Positions 11,399 through 22,839 of a stretch of 64,000 nt of DNA are shown here, in pieces. Under the pieces are notes generated by a model. That model searched no databases. It saw only the letters and a list, made by a program, of their open reading frames with translations, and was not told the DNA's origin. Every line of letters begins with the position of its first letter. The stretch's first letter is position 1. The stretch is from Ephemerocybe angulata (taxonomy: Eukaryota; Basidiomycota; Agaricomycetes; Agaricales; Psathyrellaceae), in contig JAACJK010000169.1 in assembly GCA_013368325.1 (NCBI GenBank), positions 310,001 to 374,000 of the forward strand, written 5' to 3'. The position numbers were made by a program, and so were the translations under genes.

Positions 11399-11808
11399 CT
11401 ATACGAGTTCAACGCGTCCGATGTTGTCGATTAAGCTCTGTCCCGCAGCCTTTCCACCCGAGTTGCAATCTGCTACGACCGAGCTCAAAAGTCGTCCAGC
11501 ACTGTCCGACGAGATGATGAGACCGGCCCTCCCACACAAATTTGCTAAAATTCGATACTTTACTTAGTCATGCGTAAGGAGAATGCACATGTCAGGTAAT
11601 ACTCACCACGCGCAGACCCAAATAACCCAATAGATGTGCAAGCACCGTCCCCAGAAGTTTGTCTCAGATTCTTGAAACCCCCACCAATCAACTCTTGGGC
11701 CAAGCTATTTCCGTCGCTGACCGAGGGAGAGCTGGAGGATGTTGTGCAGATGGCGGCGAGAGAGCCACCGATTGGGAGCAGGGCGATTGCAAGGCTGGTG
11801 AATCTCAT
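11399..11808 (-). CDS. Small secreted protein, 115 aa, two exons
   Basis: Exon 1 runs 11808-11607 and starts MRFTSLAIALLPIGGSLAA, a clear signal peptide. The intron 11606-11545 (62 nt, GTGAGT to TTTTAG) is phase 1. Exon 2, 11544-11399, ends with stop TAG. The mature chain is Gly/Ser/Ala-rich with four cysteines (AICTTSS, DGACTS, ANLCGRAG, VADCNSGG). No family is recognised with confidence. The gene overlaps no other feature and ends 15 bp from the oxidoreductase relic. Small cysteine-containing secreted proteins of this size are common effector candidates in plant- or wood-associated fungi, but nothing here shows such a role. Confidence 0.7.
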
Positions 11809-12959
11809 CTCGTGGTCGATAAGTTTGAAGGGTAGGTGAGCTTCAAGGATTATAGAATGAATTAACTCTGGTACAATATTGACGGCTATATATACCAAAA
11901 GGCACTCCATCATATCCGCGTGCTCAATTGGAGCAGGCAGCAAAAAATCCAGAGACCGTGAAAAGAACATCACAAGTTGACGTTATGTGCTAGTTCTTCT
12001 TGCTCGATCCATCGTATCCGGGCAAGCTTCACCCGCTACCTACCATCAAAGTACAGGGCATCATATGGAGCGAAGGTGCGATGTCTCCCAGTGCACACGC
12101 CTGTGGCAGCCTAGATGTATGGTGCGCATGTATTGAAATTGCGTAACATTCACAAGATACACCATTATCTGCATAAGCAATGCAAGTCACCGATACTGAT
12201 GTGCGGTTGTGGCTCTGTGTAGCATAAGGAATTAGGCTTCGACGATCAATAAGATGGTTAAACTGCGTGGTCGACTTTGCTGAGAAGGTGGATATGGCGT
12301 GCTTCGTACCTCCTCACATCGGTGCTGCTCAGACTGTTTCCACTTTAATCTGTCAGCGCTGTGCTTCCTAGCATCCGGTAATGAGGTATGCGCATTCCCA
12401 TGTGTTATATTTAGGGATTGCAGGGTCTATAAAGATTGAACTAATGCATGGGTGCCATCTGAGCTACAGCGAGCTGGAGGCTGGAACCGCCTCGTGTACT
12501 CAGTCATACATAGCTTAAAAGGCTCATCGCTAGGTCAAGAACCAGGAATGAGTCGGTGACCCGTAAGAACCTTTATTCTATCACTGCCCTAAGCCCCCCG
12601 TCTGAATCGTCGTCACTAATCGCCCGCATAACGATGCTAGATAGCTTCTCAGCCCCCTCGTTTTGGATTCTCAGGACCAAGTCTTTCTTCTAGTGGAGAA
12701 GGGCCAACTATACGCGCATGTTTGTTAGCACATACTGACCCTTGGGTAGTAGAATACGGACCTGGTGCACGGAATATACTGTGCCGACTGCTCTCGTGTA
12801 ACCCACCCAGTCACGGTTCAAATAAGCTCGGAAGAGGCAGTTGAGATATTGGGCGCCTCGCGAATACCTGTCCCACCCGTTTGCATAGTAGCTTATAGCT
12901 TCTCCTACCTCAAGATCCGAGACTTTCTAATTTAGACGCCACCATCAGCAAGAGGGCCG
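11809..12959. other. Intergenic, nothing recognised
   Basis: About 1.1 kb with stops in all frames, no splice-consistent gene and no repeat that I could see. Confidence 0.5.
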
Positions 12960-13332
12960 CTCAATTCTTAAGTTCGTTTCGAGTTCGTTTGTGTTCGATT
13001 CCTCCGTCCGAATTGGGAAGACGAAAAAGGACATTTGTGATGTCGGGTGCAAAGGTCCCTGAGCCATTCTGAGGGTCCAACGCGCTTTTTCTCGAGACTT
13101 GCTCACCATAATCTCGGAAATGGATACAATGTAAGAATAGAACCTGCAAAGGTCACCACCCGGCTCCATTGTAGACCAGAGGAGAGGACGGATACTCGAA
13201 GTACACCAACCTCTGGCCCACCCCGCTGTCAAGCGTGGGCGACAAAATCACCATTGCATCAACTCCCTAACCGTTTTGGGACGGGAGGGTTTTCGAACTC
13301 GAATCGAACACGAAACGAACTTAAGAATTGAG
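12960..13332. mobile_element. MITE candidate, 373 bp with 22-bp perfect inverted ends
   Basis: The left end 12960-12981 (CTCAATTCTTAAGTTCGTTT plus CG) is the exact reverse complement of 13311-13332. The interior encodes nothing convincing. No clear target-site duplication is visible (flanks GGGCCG and GCGCCC). Small size, no coding capacity and perfect inverted ends fit a miniature inverted-repeat element; the responsible transposase family is unknown. A single copy was seen in this window. Confidence 0.6.
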
Positions 13333-14184
13333 GCGCCCTAAGGGTGTTAGCTTTTTGTACAGGTCGGCACAGGCTCGGATTCGTTCAACTGGAGAGTTGT
13401 GTCAACCATTAGCCTCGTGGCGCCCAAACCTGGCAGCTCTGCCAGTGCACGCACTTTGTTTGACATCCGGGGTATACATATTTGGCTCACAATGTTATAC
13501 AGTGTTGTATAGATGCCGATATAGGTCGCATGTGGGAGCTCCGTAGAGATGGTCATGACGTAGTCTACACCGGGACGAAGGTAGGCCCATAGCAGCCCAT
13601 AGCTCTTCAGTGACCCTTGAAGTCTCAAGGGGCATGATAGTCAAAAAGGCGTGCAGGGTGGGGCTCGTCGAACTCATGATTCGATGGAGCGAAAGAAGGT
13701 GATGGTTCTGAGCACGAAGCAGCTTATCCCTGATCTCTCTTATAATGCAACTTCCGAGGCTCCCACGCACACCGTCTAGGCAATAAGGCGAATTAGGCGC
13801 CCAAGAGGCAGTGCATCCTGCCGAGAAGCCGCATGCGGGAAAACCCAATGGCCAGTCAGTGAAATTCCGAGATCCCGATGAGAACGCACAAGGACAACCA
13901 TCATGTCTTTCAACCCACTACCAGTACGCACTCACAAGATGCCGATATTAGATGACTTAAAGTATGAACTGGCAGCGAAGCGTGCTGCTCGCAGTGCCCA
14001 GATCCTGAGGGACGTTCCTAAGTTTTTGAATCCTCAGGAACCGCGATCAAACCATCAGGAAGCTCCGAGGGGATGGGCTGACACGCACCATCTGCTTTTA
14101 TTTTCAGGAACATCTACACAGAACGTTTGTCTTTCACCACGACCATCCGACAACACCAAGTCGCTCAGTCCCCTCTTCCCTGGA
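13333..14184. other. Intergenic; unassigned ORF on the minus strand
   Basis: A minus ORF at 13495-13848 (117 codons) has no family resemblance. The plus frame is open from 13903 into the next gene but lacks a leader, so it was taken as 5' UTR. Confidence 0.4.
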
Positions 14185-14773
14185 ATGCGTCTTGCCAATG
14201 CGTTATCCCTGTGCCTTTCGTTGATCTTTGAAGCCGCCCAGGCATCTCCAACACCTCCTGGTCCTCAAGATGCACCAACGGGTGTAACGGTGCCTTCCGC
14301 ATGCACATATGCATTCTCGTGTCACCCTCAAGACAATCTTGGGAACGAATTGTTGAGGAAACCCGGGGCTGTTTCGCCGAGCGACCCCTATTCCATCTTC
14401 GAATGCCTCTATCGAGACAAGGGGCCGCGCATTGAGAGTCAGTTCTCCGGCAAGTTGGAACGGGTGTGCAGCTACCTTAAAGTAAGTACTTAAGTCGCAC
14501 TCAGATATGTATCGACCTTACCATACGACTTCGATGCGCGAATTATAGGCCACCGGAGAGCAGGCACTTTCGAGCGCTACTACACGTGCCAACTGCCCGT
14601 CGGCGGCTTTGACATGTTCCGGCACATCCGTCGGCGATCTCGATGACCAGAGCACCTCTCGAATCCAACTATTCTCGGGCCAAGATGAGAATGGTGTCGA
14701 GCTGAAAGACGAGATTCCGGCGTATATGCCGATGTTAAGAGAGCATCAATACTTGAAGGATCACCATGCCTAG
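14185..14773 (+). CDS. Secreted cysteine-containing protein, 173 aa, two exons
   Basis: Exon 1 is 14185-14481 and exon 2 is 14549-14773, separated by a 67-nt phase-0 intron (GTAAGT to TATAG). The ATG at 14185 opens MRLANALSLCLSLIFEAAQA, a signal peptide; the frame is open to 13903, but that would bury the leader. The mature part has six cysteines: SACTYAFSCHPQ, FECLY, RVCSYL, RANCPS and LTCSGTS. The C-terminus is acidic then basic (MLREHQYLKDHHA). No named family is recognised. Six cysteines in about 150 residues suggest a disulfide-stabilised extracellular protein. Confidence 0.7.
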
Positions 14774-15315
14774 GCGACGGTTGGCGCGGCTTGTGGTGAG
14801 CTCATATCTCTTCCTCTGTCATTCTTTTCGAATTTCTGACGACCAACAATAAACCATAATACTGCGTAAATCTCCTCGCAGGTGGTCCTTAACGGTAGGA
14901 TTACATGTATATAAACTTGCTGGGGATAATGTACGCTGTCTGCTCTGCTGCTCTCAGAAATTTAGGCAACCAGAAGCGCCTGGTGGGATCGACACCATGT
15001 CTTGCGTCGATATTCTCATTACTACGACAGGCAGTAACGGTTTGCAAAGGCAGGTAAAATCCTAATACACATTTCTCATCGTCTCCTAGCTTTGAACAGG
15101 ATACTAGGGCGACATCAGCCCTTAACCTCGTCCTTATCCTCGTGGGCGGGCTAGTGGGAGCCAAACTCGAAAAAGTTGCCTCGCTAATGCTTTTAATAAT
15201 TGACGCGATGCCGAATGAAGATTATCATGCCGATACCATATGCACAACGACTGTAGAGTAGATATCGCAAAGTACATATCACTAGGTCCCATACAATGAT
15301 ACACAAAACAGCCCC
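14774..15315. other. Intergenic, nothing recognised
   Basis: 3' flank between the secreted-protein gene and the downstream half of the split F-box-like gene. Short ORFs only. Confidence 0.5.
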
Positions 15316-15736
15316 TCAATCAAAAAATAGATCGCCCATATCCAGCTCTTCGAGCTTATCCTGGGCCTCTACTCTCAGGGCCAGGTCAATCTCTCCATCG
15401 ATATATAAGTTCTTAAAACCGGGGAACCGACGCCTGAGCACGGTCCTTTCGACAACCCGCTCGACATATCCGACCTGCAGGCTTGAAGTCACTCGTGGCC
15501 TAATCGAGACCGCGACCATCCCAAGGTGGGGAAGCGCGCACCCGTTTACTCCTTCTCCAGGTACTAGGACACTATCAAGCTGACCCCACTGCACGCCAAA
15601 CACCTGCCCAATGGTTCCAGGCTCGAGTTGACCCTCAACGTCGATGACAATATCCAAAGCAAAGCTTTCCAGAGAAACGAGTTGGAGAATGGAGGTTGGG
15701 TCACGGAAGAGCCCATGGTACGGATCAAGGCAGTCC
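15316..15736 (-). pseudogene. F-box-like gene, 3' part, cut off by transposon insertion
   Basis: The frame is open from the transposon edge (reading PDCLDPYHGLFRDPTS, then LQLVSLESFALDIVIDVEG) to a stop at 15316, but has no start codon. It is the continuation of the open frame that stops at the other transposon edge (27326). If one copy of the 2-bp duplication is removed, the codon CC|G and the frame are restored exactly, and the joined product would be 487 aa, close to the intact F-box-like protein at 9153. Both halves are free of stops, so the break is recent. Allele status in a dikaryon is unknown. Confidence 0.85.
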
Positions 15737-15738
15737 GG

Positions 15739-15758
15739 TGTCGGAAAATCCCGACCCC
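15739..15758 (+). repeat. Left terminal inverted repeat of Plavaka element
   Basis: TGTCGGAAAATCCCGACCCC. It is itself nearly palindromic (GTCGG ... CCGAC). It pairs with 27306-27325, preceded by GG. Confidence 0.9.
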
Positions 15759-16022
15759 GGTCCCCAACGGATCAGTCGTGCCGAGGTGCCTCGAGCGCGC
15801 CGCCAACGGCTGATTGAGGTCTGCCGGAAAGGCCAACAATCCAGTTCGAGATCAGCGCCCCTATGACCGGTGGACTTTGAGTGGACTGCTTCCGCTTTGG
15901 GCCAACGCAGGTGGGGCCAGCGTGGGATTGTTGAAGCCGCGTTGAGATGCGACTGGAGTGGTTTCCCACCCAACCCAACTCTCTCTCCTACTCCCATCCC
16001 CCAACTGCCACAGTTTACACGA

Positions 16023-19000
16023 ATGTCGAACCGCGCAAGCACCAGCAAACTTCCCCGGGAGTACATATGTCCGATTCAGGATTGTCGAAAGGTGTTTGGC
16101 AATCCTGGCGCCCAGGCCCAACACACCAAATCGTGTTTGGCTGCGATGAAGAGGAGACAGGCAGATCTTCAGATAGAGGAAGACGAGGAACCAGGTTAGT
16201 AGCACCTATCTCTCTGACTATCCACTTCAATTGACTGACACACCCCAACCTCAAACCGATAGATCATACACCACCAATCCCAAAACCACCCAAGCAGTTT
16301 AAGCCTTGGGAAAATGTCGGTAGAACGAAGCGTAAGTAATCTTTATTGTCAGGCTTTGTGTCTGATACTCATGCGCGTCACTAGATTCTGGTCCAGCTCC
16401 TCCCCCACCCGTACGACCTTCACGGACTCCTCCGCCAACTCAGTCAAAAACCCGCCCAGAGGCTGGCCCGTCGCGCCGCCAAGCTAGTGAGTCAGAATTC
16501 TACATGGGTCTCAGTATTTTGTCCTGCATGCTTATGAGCCCTACAGCCACTTCAACCCCAATGCCGCAGCCCTCTCAGCGCCCATCGGCCCGACCACCAC
16601 CCAGGACTGAGCCTCGCCGCTACGCTGGTCGGGACCCCGTTCCTGGTGACGTTCGCGTCGACTATGCACCGTCACTGAAGAGAAAGCCAGACTTCTTCAG
16701 TCAAGATGAATGGGAAGACCGGCGGCAAAAGAAATCTCGCTCCGACCGCGTGTTTGCCAGCGCTCCGTGGCATCCATTCAAGACGCGGACCGATTTCGAT
16801 TTTGCTGAGCTCGCTTTCAATGCTCATCTCAGCAAGGATCAAATAGCTTCCCTACTGTCAATCGTTCAGCGGTGTACCGACGGGGATGATCTCTTGACGT
16901 TCAAAGGTTACCCGGATGTGCAATCGTCGTGGGAGGAGGCGAAGCACCTAGTCGAGCCAGTATGTTGTCAATATTGCTTTGATTTTTGCCGCTAGGCCCA
17001 ATGTAAACCGTGTACTTGTAGTTTGCTGAACATCAAATCCGAGAGTCATTCAACGGAGAGGAACAAACATACGACTTCTACTCGCGATCACTCTGGAACT
17101 GGACGAAGTCATGCGTGACGAATGCTGAATTGAGTGAACATTTTGAGTGGGATTATCAAAAGGTCCAGGAGTTCAATGGTGAAGCCTGGGAGCAAGTCTA
17201 CGTCGACCCATGGACGGGTGATGATTGGCGTACGATTCAGGTGAGTGTTGATACAGTCTTCCTTTGACTTGCTAATCGTAGAGCAGGAAGCACTTCCTGA
17301 GGACGGCGTGCCCATCATGCTCATCCTCTATGCTGACAAGACGCAGCTGTCGTCCTTTGGAACAGCAAAGGGTTACCCAGTATACGCCAAGCTGGGTAAC
17401 CTACCAACCAACATAACAAATGGGATGGGCTTGGGTGGGGGACGGTTGGTTGGTTGGTTGCCTGTCGTAAGCCCTTTTCATTTTGACACAATGCTTCATA
17501 CTCACGGACCCTGGTCTCCCATAATGCAGGTAAAAGACGACCCTGAACACAAGGATAACCCAGACTGGGTTGACTTCAAGAAGATTGTCTGGCATGCTTG
17601 CTTCCGCAAGATGTTTGAGAGCATTAGCTCATATTCCGTTAACGGGTGCTGGGTCAAATGTGGTGACGGGATCGAAAGGCGGCTTTTCCCGCGCGTCCTT
17701 ATCTTGGCTGCCGACTTCGAGGAGCAGTGAGTTCAGCGTTGATGTGCCTCACTTTGAATGATGTGCTAACGGGGCTCTGCGCAGGATTGTTATGGCAGCC
17801 ACTCGTGGCCTTGGTACGGCGTTTCCATGCCCTGTGTGTCTCGTTCCCAAGCGCGAGTTGGCCAAGCCTGCATTTCTCGGTGAATGGAAGTACCGCGACG
17901 CTGCAGAGCGCCATCGACTTGGCTTGATCGTAGAAGATGCGACCAAAGCAGCTGCAGCTCGGAAGAAAGCAGCTAAAGCGCTTGACGCACTGAGTTTCCG
18001 ACCAATGACGGCAAGTTTACCTCCGTAAATCATGCAATACCTTGGTGCACTAATTGTGCTTGATTCACAGAACGCTTTCTCGTATTTGGCCGACTCCGAC
18101 CCTCACCGTGCTTTGTCGTTCGACCGGTTGCACAATTATCCTGGGGGTTTAGCCAAGACGCACATTGTATCTCTTATCTTCAAGAAGTTGAAGAAAAGCA
18201 CCAAGAAGACTGCCAGGGCTACGAGGTCGCTCGTTGAGCGTCGGTAAGGATGATCTTATGACCTCTCCTTATCACAAGAGCTGATTGGCTGTGCCCTCTC
18301 CAGTGCTGCGGAGTTCCCTCGGTGGTCCAATCTTACACATTTTTTGACGATTCTGACCGATAACAGCTTTCAAGACGCGAATAAGTGGGAAGATATGGCC
18401 CGCGTAAGTGGATTAGCCTAATCAAGACCTCCCCCTAATATTGCTCATCTGACCATGGCCACTGCTTCGTTAGACCCTGCTCTATATATGCCATGATGCC
18501 TTCCCACCATCCGATAAGACTGCGTTCCAGCTTCTGCGGTGCCTTAGGGCTTTCCTAAATCTCAACGTCTACTCGTCGTTTGAAAAGCACACGGAGTCGA
18601 CCGTTGAGGCCATTGAGGAGCTGCTGCTGGTGTTTTTTGAGGAAATTGAGGTGAGTTCACCGTTCAGTGCAGCACTTGGGTATACTGAAACGCTTTCTTT
18701 TAGAAACACGGTCGCTTGGATCCGACTAAGGACTGGAGTGCTGCACCAAAGGTTCATATGCACGCTCACATGCCCCGAGATATCAAAGGAAAAGGGATTA
18801 CCATGAACTACAGCACCAAGTCTTTCGAGAGTATGCACAAGCCACTGAAGGCTTTTTACATGAAAACCAATTTCAAGAACGTCGATAAGCAGGTGAGTGC
18901 ACAGTTGCTATTGCAATATCAATAGCCAAGCTAAGCTACGCGTCGGAAAATGCTAGATCCTGGCAAATGAAGTTAGCTCGTCTGCAATCAAGTTCATTCG

Positions 19001-19999
19001 GGCAGAGATCAAGGCGTTCGATGATATGATTGAAGCACAGAAGACCAAAGCCAAGAATAGTGCCAACGAGGTGCACAAGTTTGAATTCGACAACGTCTTG
19101 CTCAAATCTCCAGCCAATTCAAAAGGCTTCAAGTTCTCCAACTTTGCGTTCGACGCTAGCAAAGTTGCAGGTCCGCACGCGCCTGCGCTATCGAGCTTCA
19201 ATTTTGAGAAGGAACTCTGTGATTTCCTCGATCGCAACGCCAACGAGACGGTCCATTCAACGCGGTCATCTACGCTGAGGGTGAGTGCTCCAATCCTCAT
19301 GGCACTCTGACGCCAGTCCTAACTTCCAATATTCCCCAGATTCAGGCGTTCCGAGCTATTGAGGTCACGTACGAATCCCGGGAAACGAACTTGCCCGAAT
19401 CCAACATCCTGCGATGCTCCCCGAAGTTTCATGGACGGCCCCGCTACGACGCCATCATTGTCAGCACTCCAAACGGCCCTCTTTTTGCCCGACTTCTTGC
19501 ACTATATATATTGAAAGACGGAAAAGACGATCAAGGTGTACCCATAGCACTTATCCTTCCGTACGACGGCACCATCTCCAGTGAACAGAGGGCAAGAGAT
19601 AAAAGGCTGGGATTCTACAGGGTTGGCGGAGAGCGTCGGGGTGCGGAACCGGAGTTTACGTTTGCAAGAACAATCATTCGTGGGACGGTCTTGGCTCCTG
19701 CAAATGACGACAACTCCGAGTTCTTTGTATTTGACGTACTTGACGCAGACATGTTCCTCCGGACGAAAGAACTACTGGATGGATTGGAAGTAGAGGAGAT
19801 TGACGAGGAGGATGGAAGTGATGGGGAGGAAGAAAGTGACGCGGGGATCAGCAGTGATGAGGAGACCGAGAGTGGCGACGAGCAAGACGATGAGCAAGGC
19901 AGCGACGGAGCCAGAGTGTACGATGAGAGCGACGAAGAAAACTGGAGTGATGATGACCTTGAGGATGGGCCAGAGGACTCGGAGGACGACGTCGATTAG
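16023..19999 (+). CDS. Plavaka transposase, 1066 aa, 14 exons, intact
   Basis: Exons: 16023-16194, 16263-16331, 16385-16486, 16547-16959, 17022-17240, 17287-17466, 17530-17726, 17785-18010, 18071-18243, 18304-18403, 18474-18650, 18704-18892, 18957-19280, 19340-19999. All phases agree and no stop intervenes. The eighth intron is GC-AG (donor GCAAGT at 18011). The N-terminus has a C2H2-like finger (YICPIQDC ... HTKSC), followed by a Pro-rich linker. The Plavaka core is seen in GYPVYAKLGNLPTNI, PCPVCLVPK, DPHRALSFDRLHNY, FPRWSNLTHF and HMHAHMPRD. The tail is strongly acidic (DEEDGSDGEEE). The enzyme should cut and move the element; Asp/Glu catalytic residues were not individually assigned. The companion gene starts 215 bp downstream. 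Confidence 0.9.
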
Positions 20000-20214
20000 A
20001 GGTAAGTGATCGGAGTATCTATTTTCGGAATTTGACTGATATCCTTCCCGCAGGTGCTTCACGAGCACCGAGTCATTGTAATAAGCTTTCCTTAGCTCTC
20101 CTTGCGCGTGCCCGCCCTTATGTATATAGCTGGGGCAATGAACGTGCTGCCATTCCACGGCCCACCTTTCCTCCCTTCACCCCACCTCTTGCACGAGCCA
20201 TTAATTTCTAAACC

Positions 20215-22252
20215 ATGCCTCGCGTCCGAGCAATTGAGAACCCACCTCCATCCTCAGACGAGGAAAGGAGCGACTCAGGTGTTGAGGAACAGTACGACGA
20301 GGAGACTGGTCAATTTTATCCTTCTAGTGACGGTCACTTTCAAGAGAGCGACGTGGACGAAGAGAATGCCAGAGAGCGTAACTACGGTGCGATTGGGCAT
20401 GGCCGACCACCAGCTGCCGTGCGTCAAGGTGGTCCTAGGTGCGCTTCTTGCTTCGTTCGTTGAATATTTGCAGTTCTGATGCCACGCTGCACATTAGCAG
20501 GCTGCCTGCCGTGCGCTCTACGTCTGGTCCGACTGGTCTCAGCAACACTGCGTATCAAAAGCTGTGTGATGAGGTGCGTCCCACAGGTTCTACCGTCGCA
20601 GAGCCCGAGGGTTCAGCTGCCCTCAGACTGACGCTTCGACTACGCAGAGAGTGAAGAAATATCAACTCAGGGCTGGGCAGCTTGAAGAAGACAACAAGGC
20701 ACTAAGAATGGAGCTGGCCATTGTGCAGAATCGGCTGAAAGAACTCACCGTCAAGGGTGGGAAGAATGGTGCTGAGGCAGAACGGCGTTCAGGCTTATCA
20801 CCTGCTGAGGAGGAGTGGGGGCAGCTGGGAAGTAAGTTCGTTCTCATGGTTGAGCCGTTTATCATTCCTGCAATGTTCCGAGGCCGTCCCCCCACGGTGG
20901 ACATTCTCTGGTCAGAGAGATACGCGACGAAAGCCAATCAGCTTGCTTGCATCCGGGCTGAGCTCTACGATCTTGTACCTGAGGTCTATCACAAGCACCT
21001 GGAGAAGAACGGATCATTCTACACCAAGGTGAGTCGCAGCCGCCTTTCTTTTTGTACTAGAGCTGCCTGTTGATGCAACGCTGGCAGTTCAAGACTTCAG
21101 GAGACGCATTTCTCCGGCAGAGGATCCTGGACGTCCGACGCACGTCTGGAAAGTGGGTCTTCAAAGAACTCAACCTCCAGCACCATTCTATGCTTTATGG
21201 ATTCAACTATCACAAGGAGAGGGGTGAGCTCCCAGAGTTTAAGAGGTTACTGGCATGGCCAGGTGGCTCCCGTGACGCCAAGGCTGCAGGCAAATTTTTC
21301 CTTCCCATTCACTTCCCTGGGGGAGTTCTCGACTTTTCTCGGGCCTTCTACGTCAAGTGGATATCATACGTGCGTGGAATGTACTTTCTCAGATAGTACC
21401 TTAAAGCTAACTGCAGCGTCTGGGGTCTAGCTTATCCGATCGTGGATTTACGGGCCTTCGTCCGTTGAGCCCAAGGCACTTGAAAACCCAAACTGGAAGC
21501 CCGGTTCGAGTAACGGAAAGAAGTGGGGGACTAACAGCGTCTCACCGGGCCTTTTTGCGAATGCTGCAGCAGTCGTGAGTTGATTCCTCAGATACTAAGT
21601 AGACTACGGCACCGTACTGATGGTCTATCTGTTCTGGGCTGCCCAGGGCGTGTTCGTCCACAACTCTGATCCGTCGTTTGAAAGTGTGGGCTCAGTCTCA
21701 AAGTTTCCGTACCTGGAGGCAGCTCAGTACTACAAGGAGTTCTTAAATAGGGCACTTATTGAAGGAGGAGAGGAGGGAGAAGCCGTGATGGAGCTCTTTG
21801 CGTGGCACAACGGGCACATATTCCCTGAGTCTGCACTGGACCCCAGTGGTGGCAGGGAAGCTGAAGAGTCGGTGGAGAGTGAAAATGGAAGAGCTATGGC
21901 TGCGGCGCGACGAGCATTTAGAGCTGCAGCACAGCAGCCTGCCACTTCAGACTCATTGACTGCAAATTGGCCTGCACCTGACGACGATGTGAGTGAAATG
22001 CTTTGATTTACTCGTCGACTGCCCCGGGAGCTAACGCATTTCGACCCGTAGCCCCATATTGTCAGTAATGCGCAGTCCTCTTTGCAGTCCCGGGCCCCAT
22101 CTCCAGAACCTACTCGCGGCGCCGAGCCGGAATCCGAGCTCGATCATCCAGCCCAACCTGAAGACGCCCAGCCTCAAGATCCTGAGGCTGCCGCCGGTGC
22201 TAAGGCAGCCAAGAGACCGGCGCGCAAGAATGCGACCAGGAAGCGGAAGTAG
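20215..22252 (+). CDS. DUF6698-like transposon companion protein, 557 aa, 7 exons
   Basis: Exons: 20215-20438, 20474-20573, 20648-21028, 21088-21369, 21431-21574, 21647-21988, 22052-22252, all phases consistent. The N-terminus is acidic, followed by a coiled-coil-like stretch (LEEDNKALRMELAIVQNRL). The central part resembles DUF6698 proteins of Agaricomycetes: RAFYVKWIS, WGTNSVSPGLFANAA, FVHNSDPSF, then YYKEFLNRAL with EAVMELFAWHN and IFP. The C-terminus is basic (KRPARKNATRKRK), possibly DNA-binding or a nuclear signal. The family match is from memory of conserved motifs, not a search. A helper role in transposition is inferred from its place between transposase and right end. Confidence 0.75.
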
Positions 22253-22839
22253 TACACCCTCCCCACCATTTGCACCCTCCTTTTGCTCTCGTACCACCGA
22301 GATCCCTCATCCACCCTGCCCCGCTGCCCAAAGCCAATCGTCGATCTTATCCCAAGTTTATCCGCTGAATTGCTAGACATGTTCCCAAATATCTTGATGT
22401 AAATAGACCTTGATACGTACGCTATAGACTCCCTTCTCTCTCCTGCACGATTGCGACACAGTGGGACCCGTAGACAGTACAAAGGTGGAGGCAAACGTCG
22501 AAGCTCGTCGCCGGCGCTTGTTATATAAGCGTGGGACGCGGTCATGTGCTTGTTCACAAGCCCGGCGGCGCGGCGACGTTCTCATGTTCAACCCACCATC
22601 TTCGCTGCGCTGGCGTGCTGCTGCTGGAGCCAGTGCTGCTCAGCGCTGACTCAACGCTACCCGCTCCTCTTGGTTTCACCGTGTGAGCGGCGTGTTGTGG
22701 TCAGCAGAGGGCAGCCTGGTTTCTAAGCCGTCACCAGAGCATTTTCGCGCTGCGCCACCTCCTGCCCCTCTTCAAAGTTCTCCTATCCTTAGGAGTCTCT
22801 TTCCCAACTTCGGCTAACCCAGCGCACCCACCAAGCACA
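22253..22839. other. Non-coding spacer inside the Plavaka element
   Basis: No gene or repeat recognised; GC content rises towards the captured host fragments. Confidence 0.5.
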
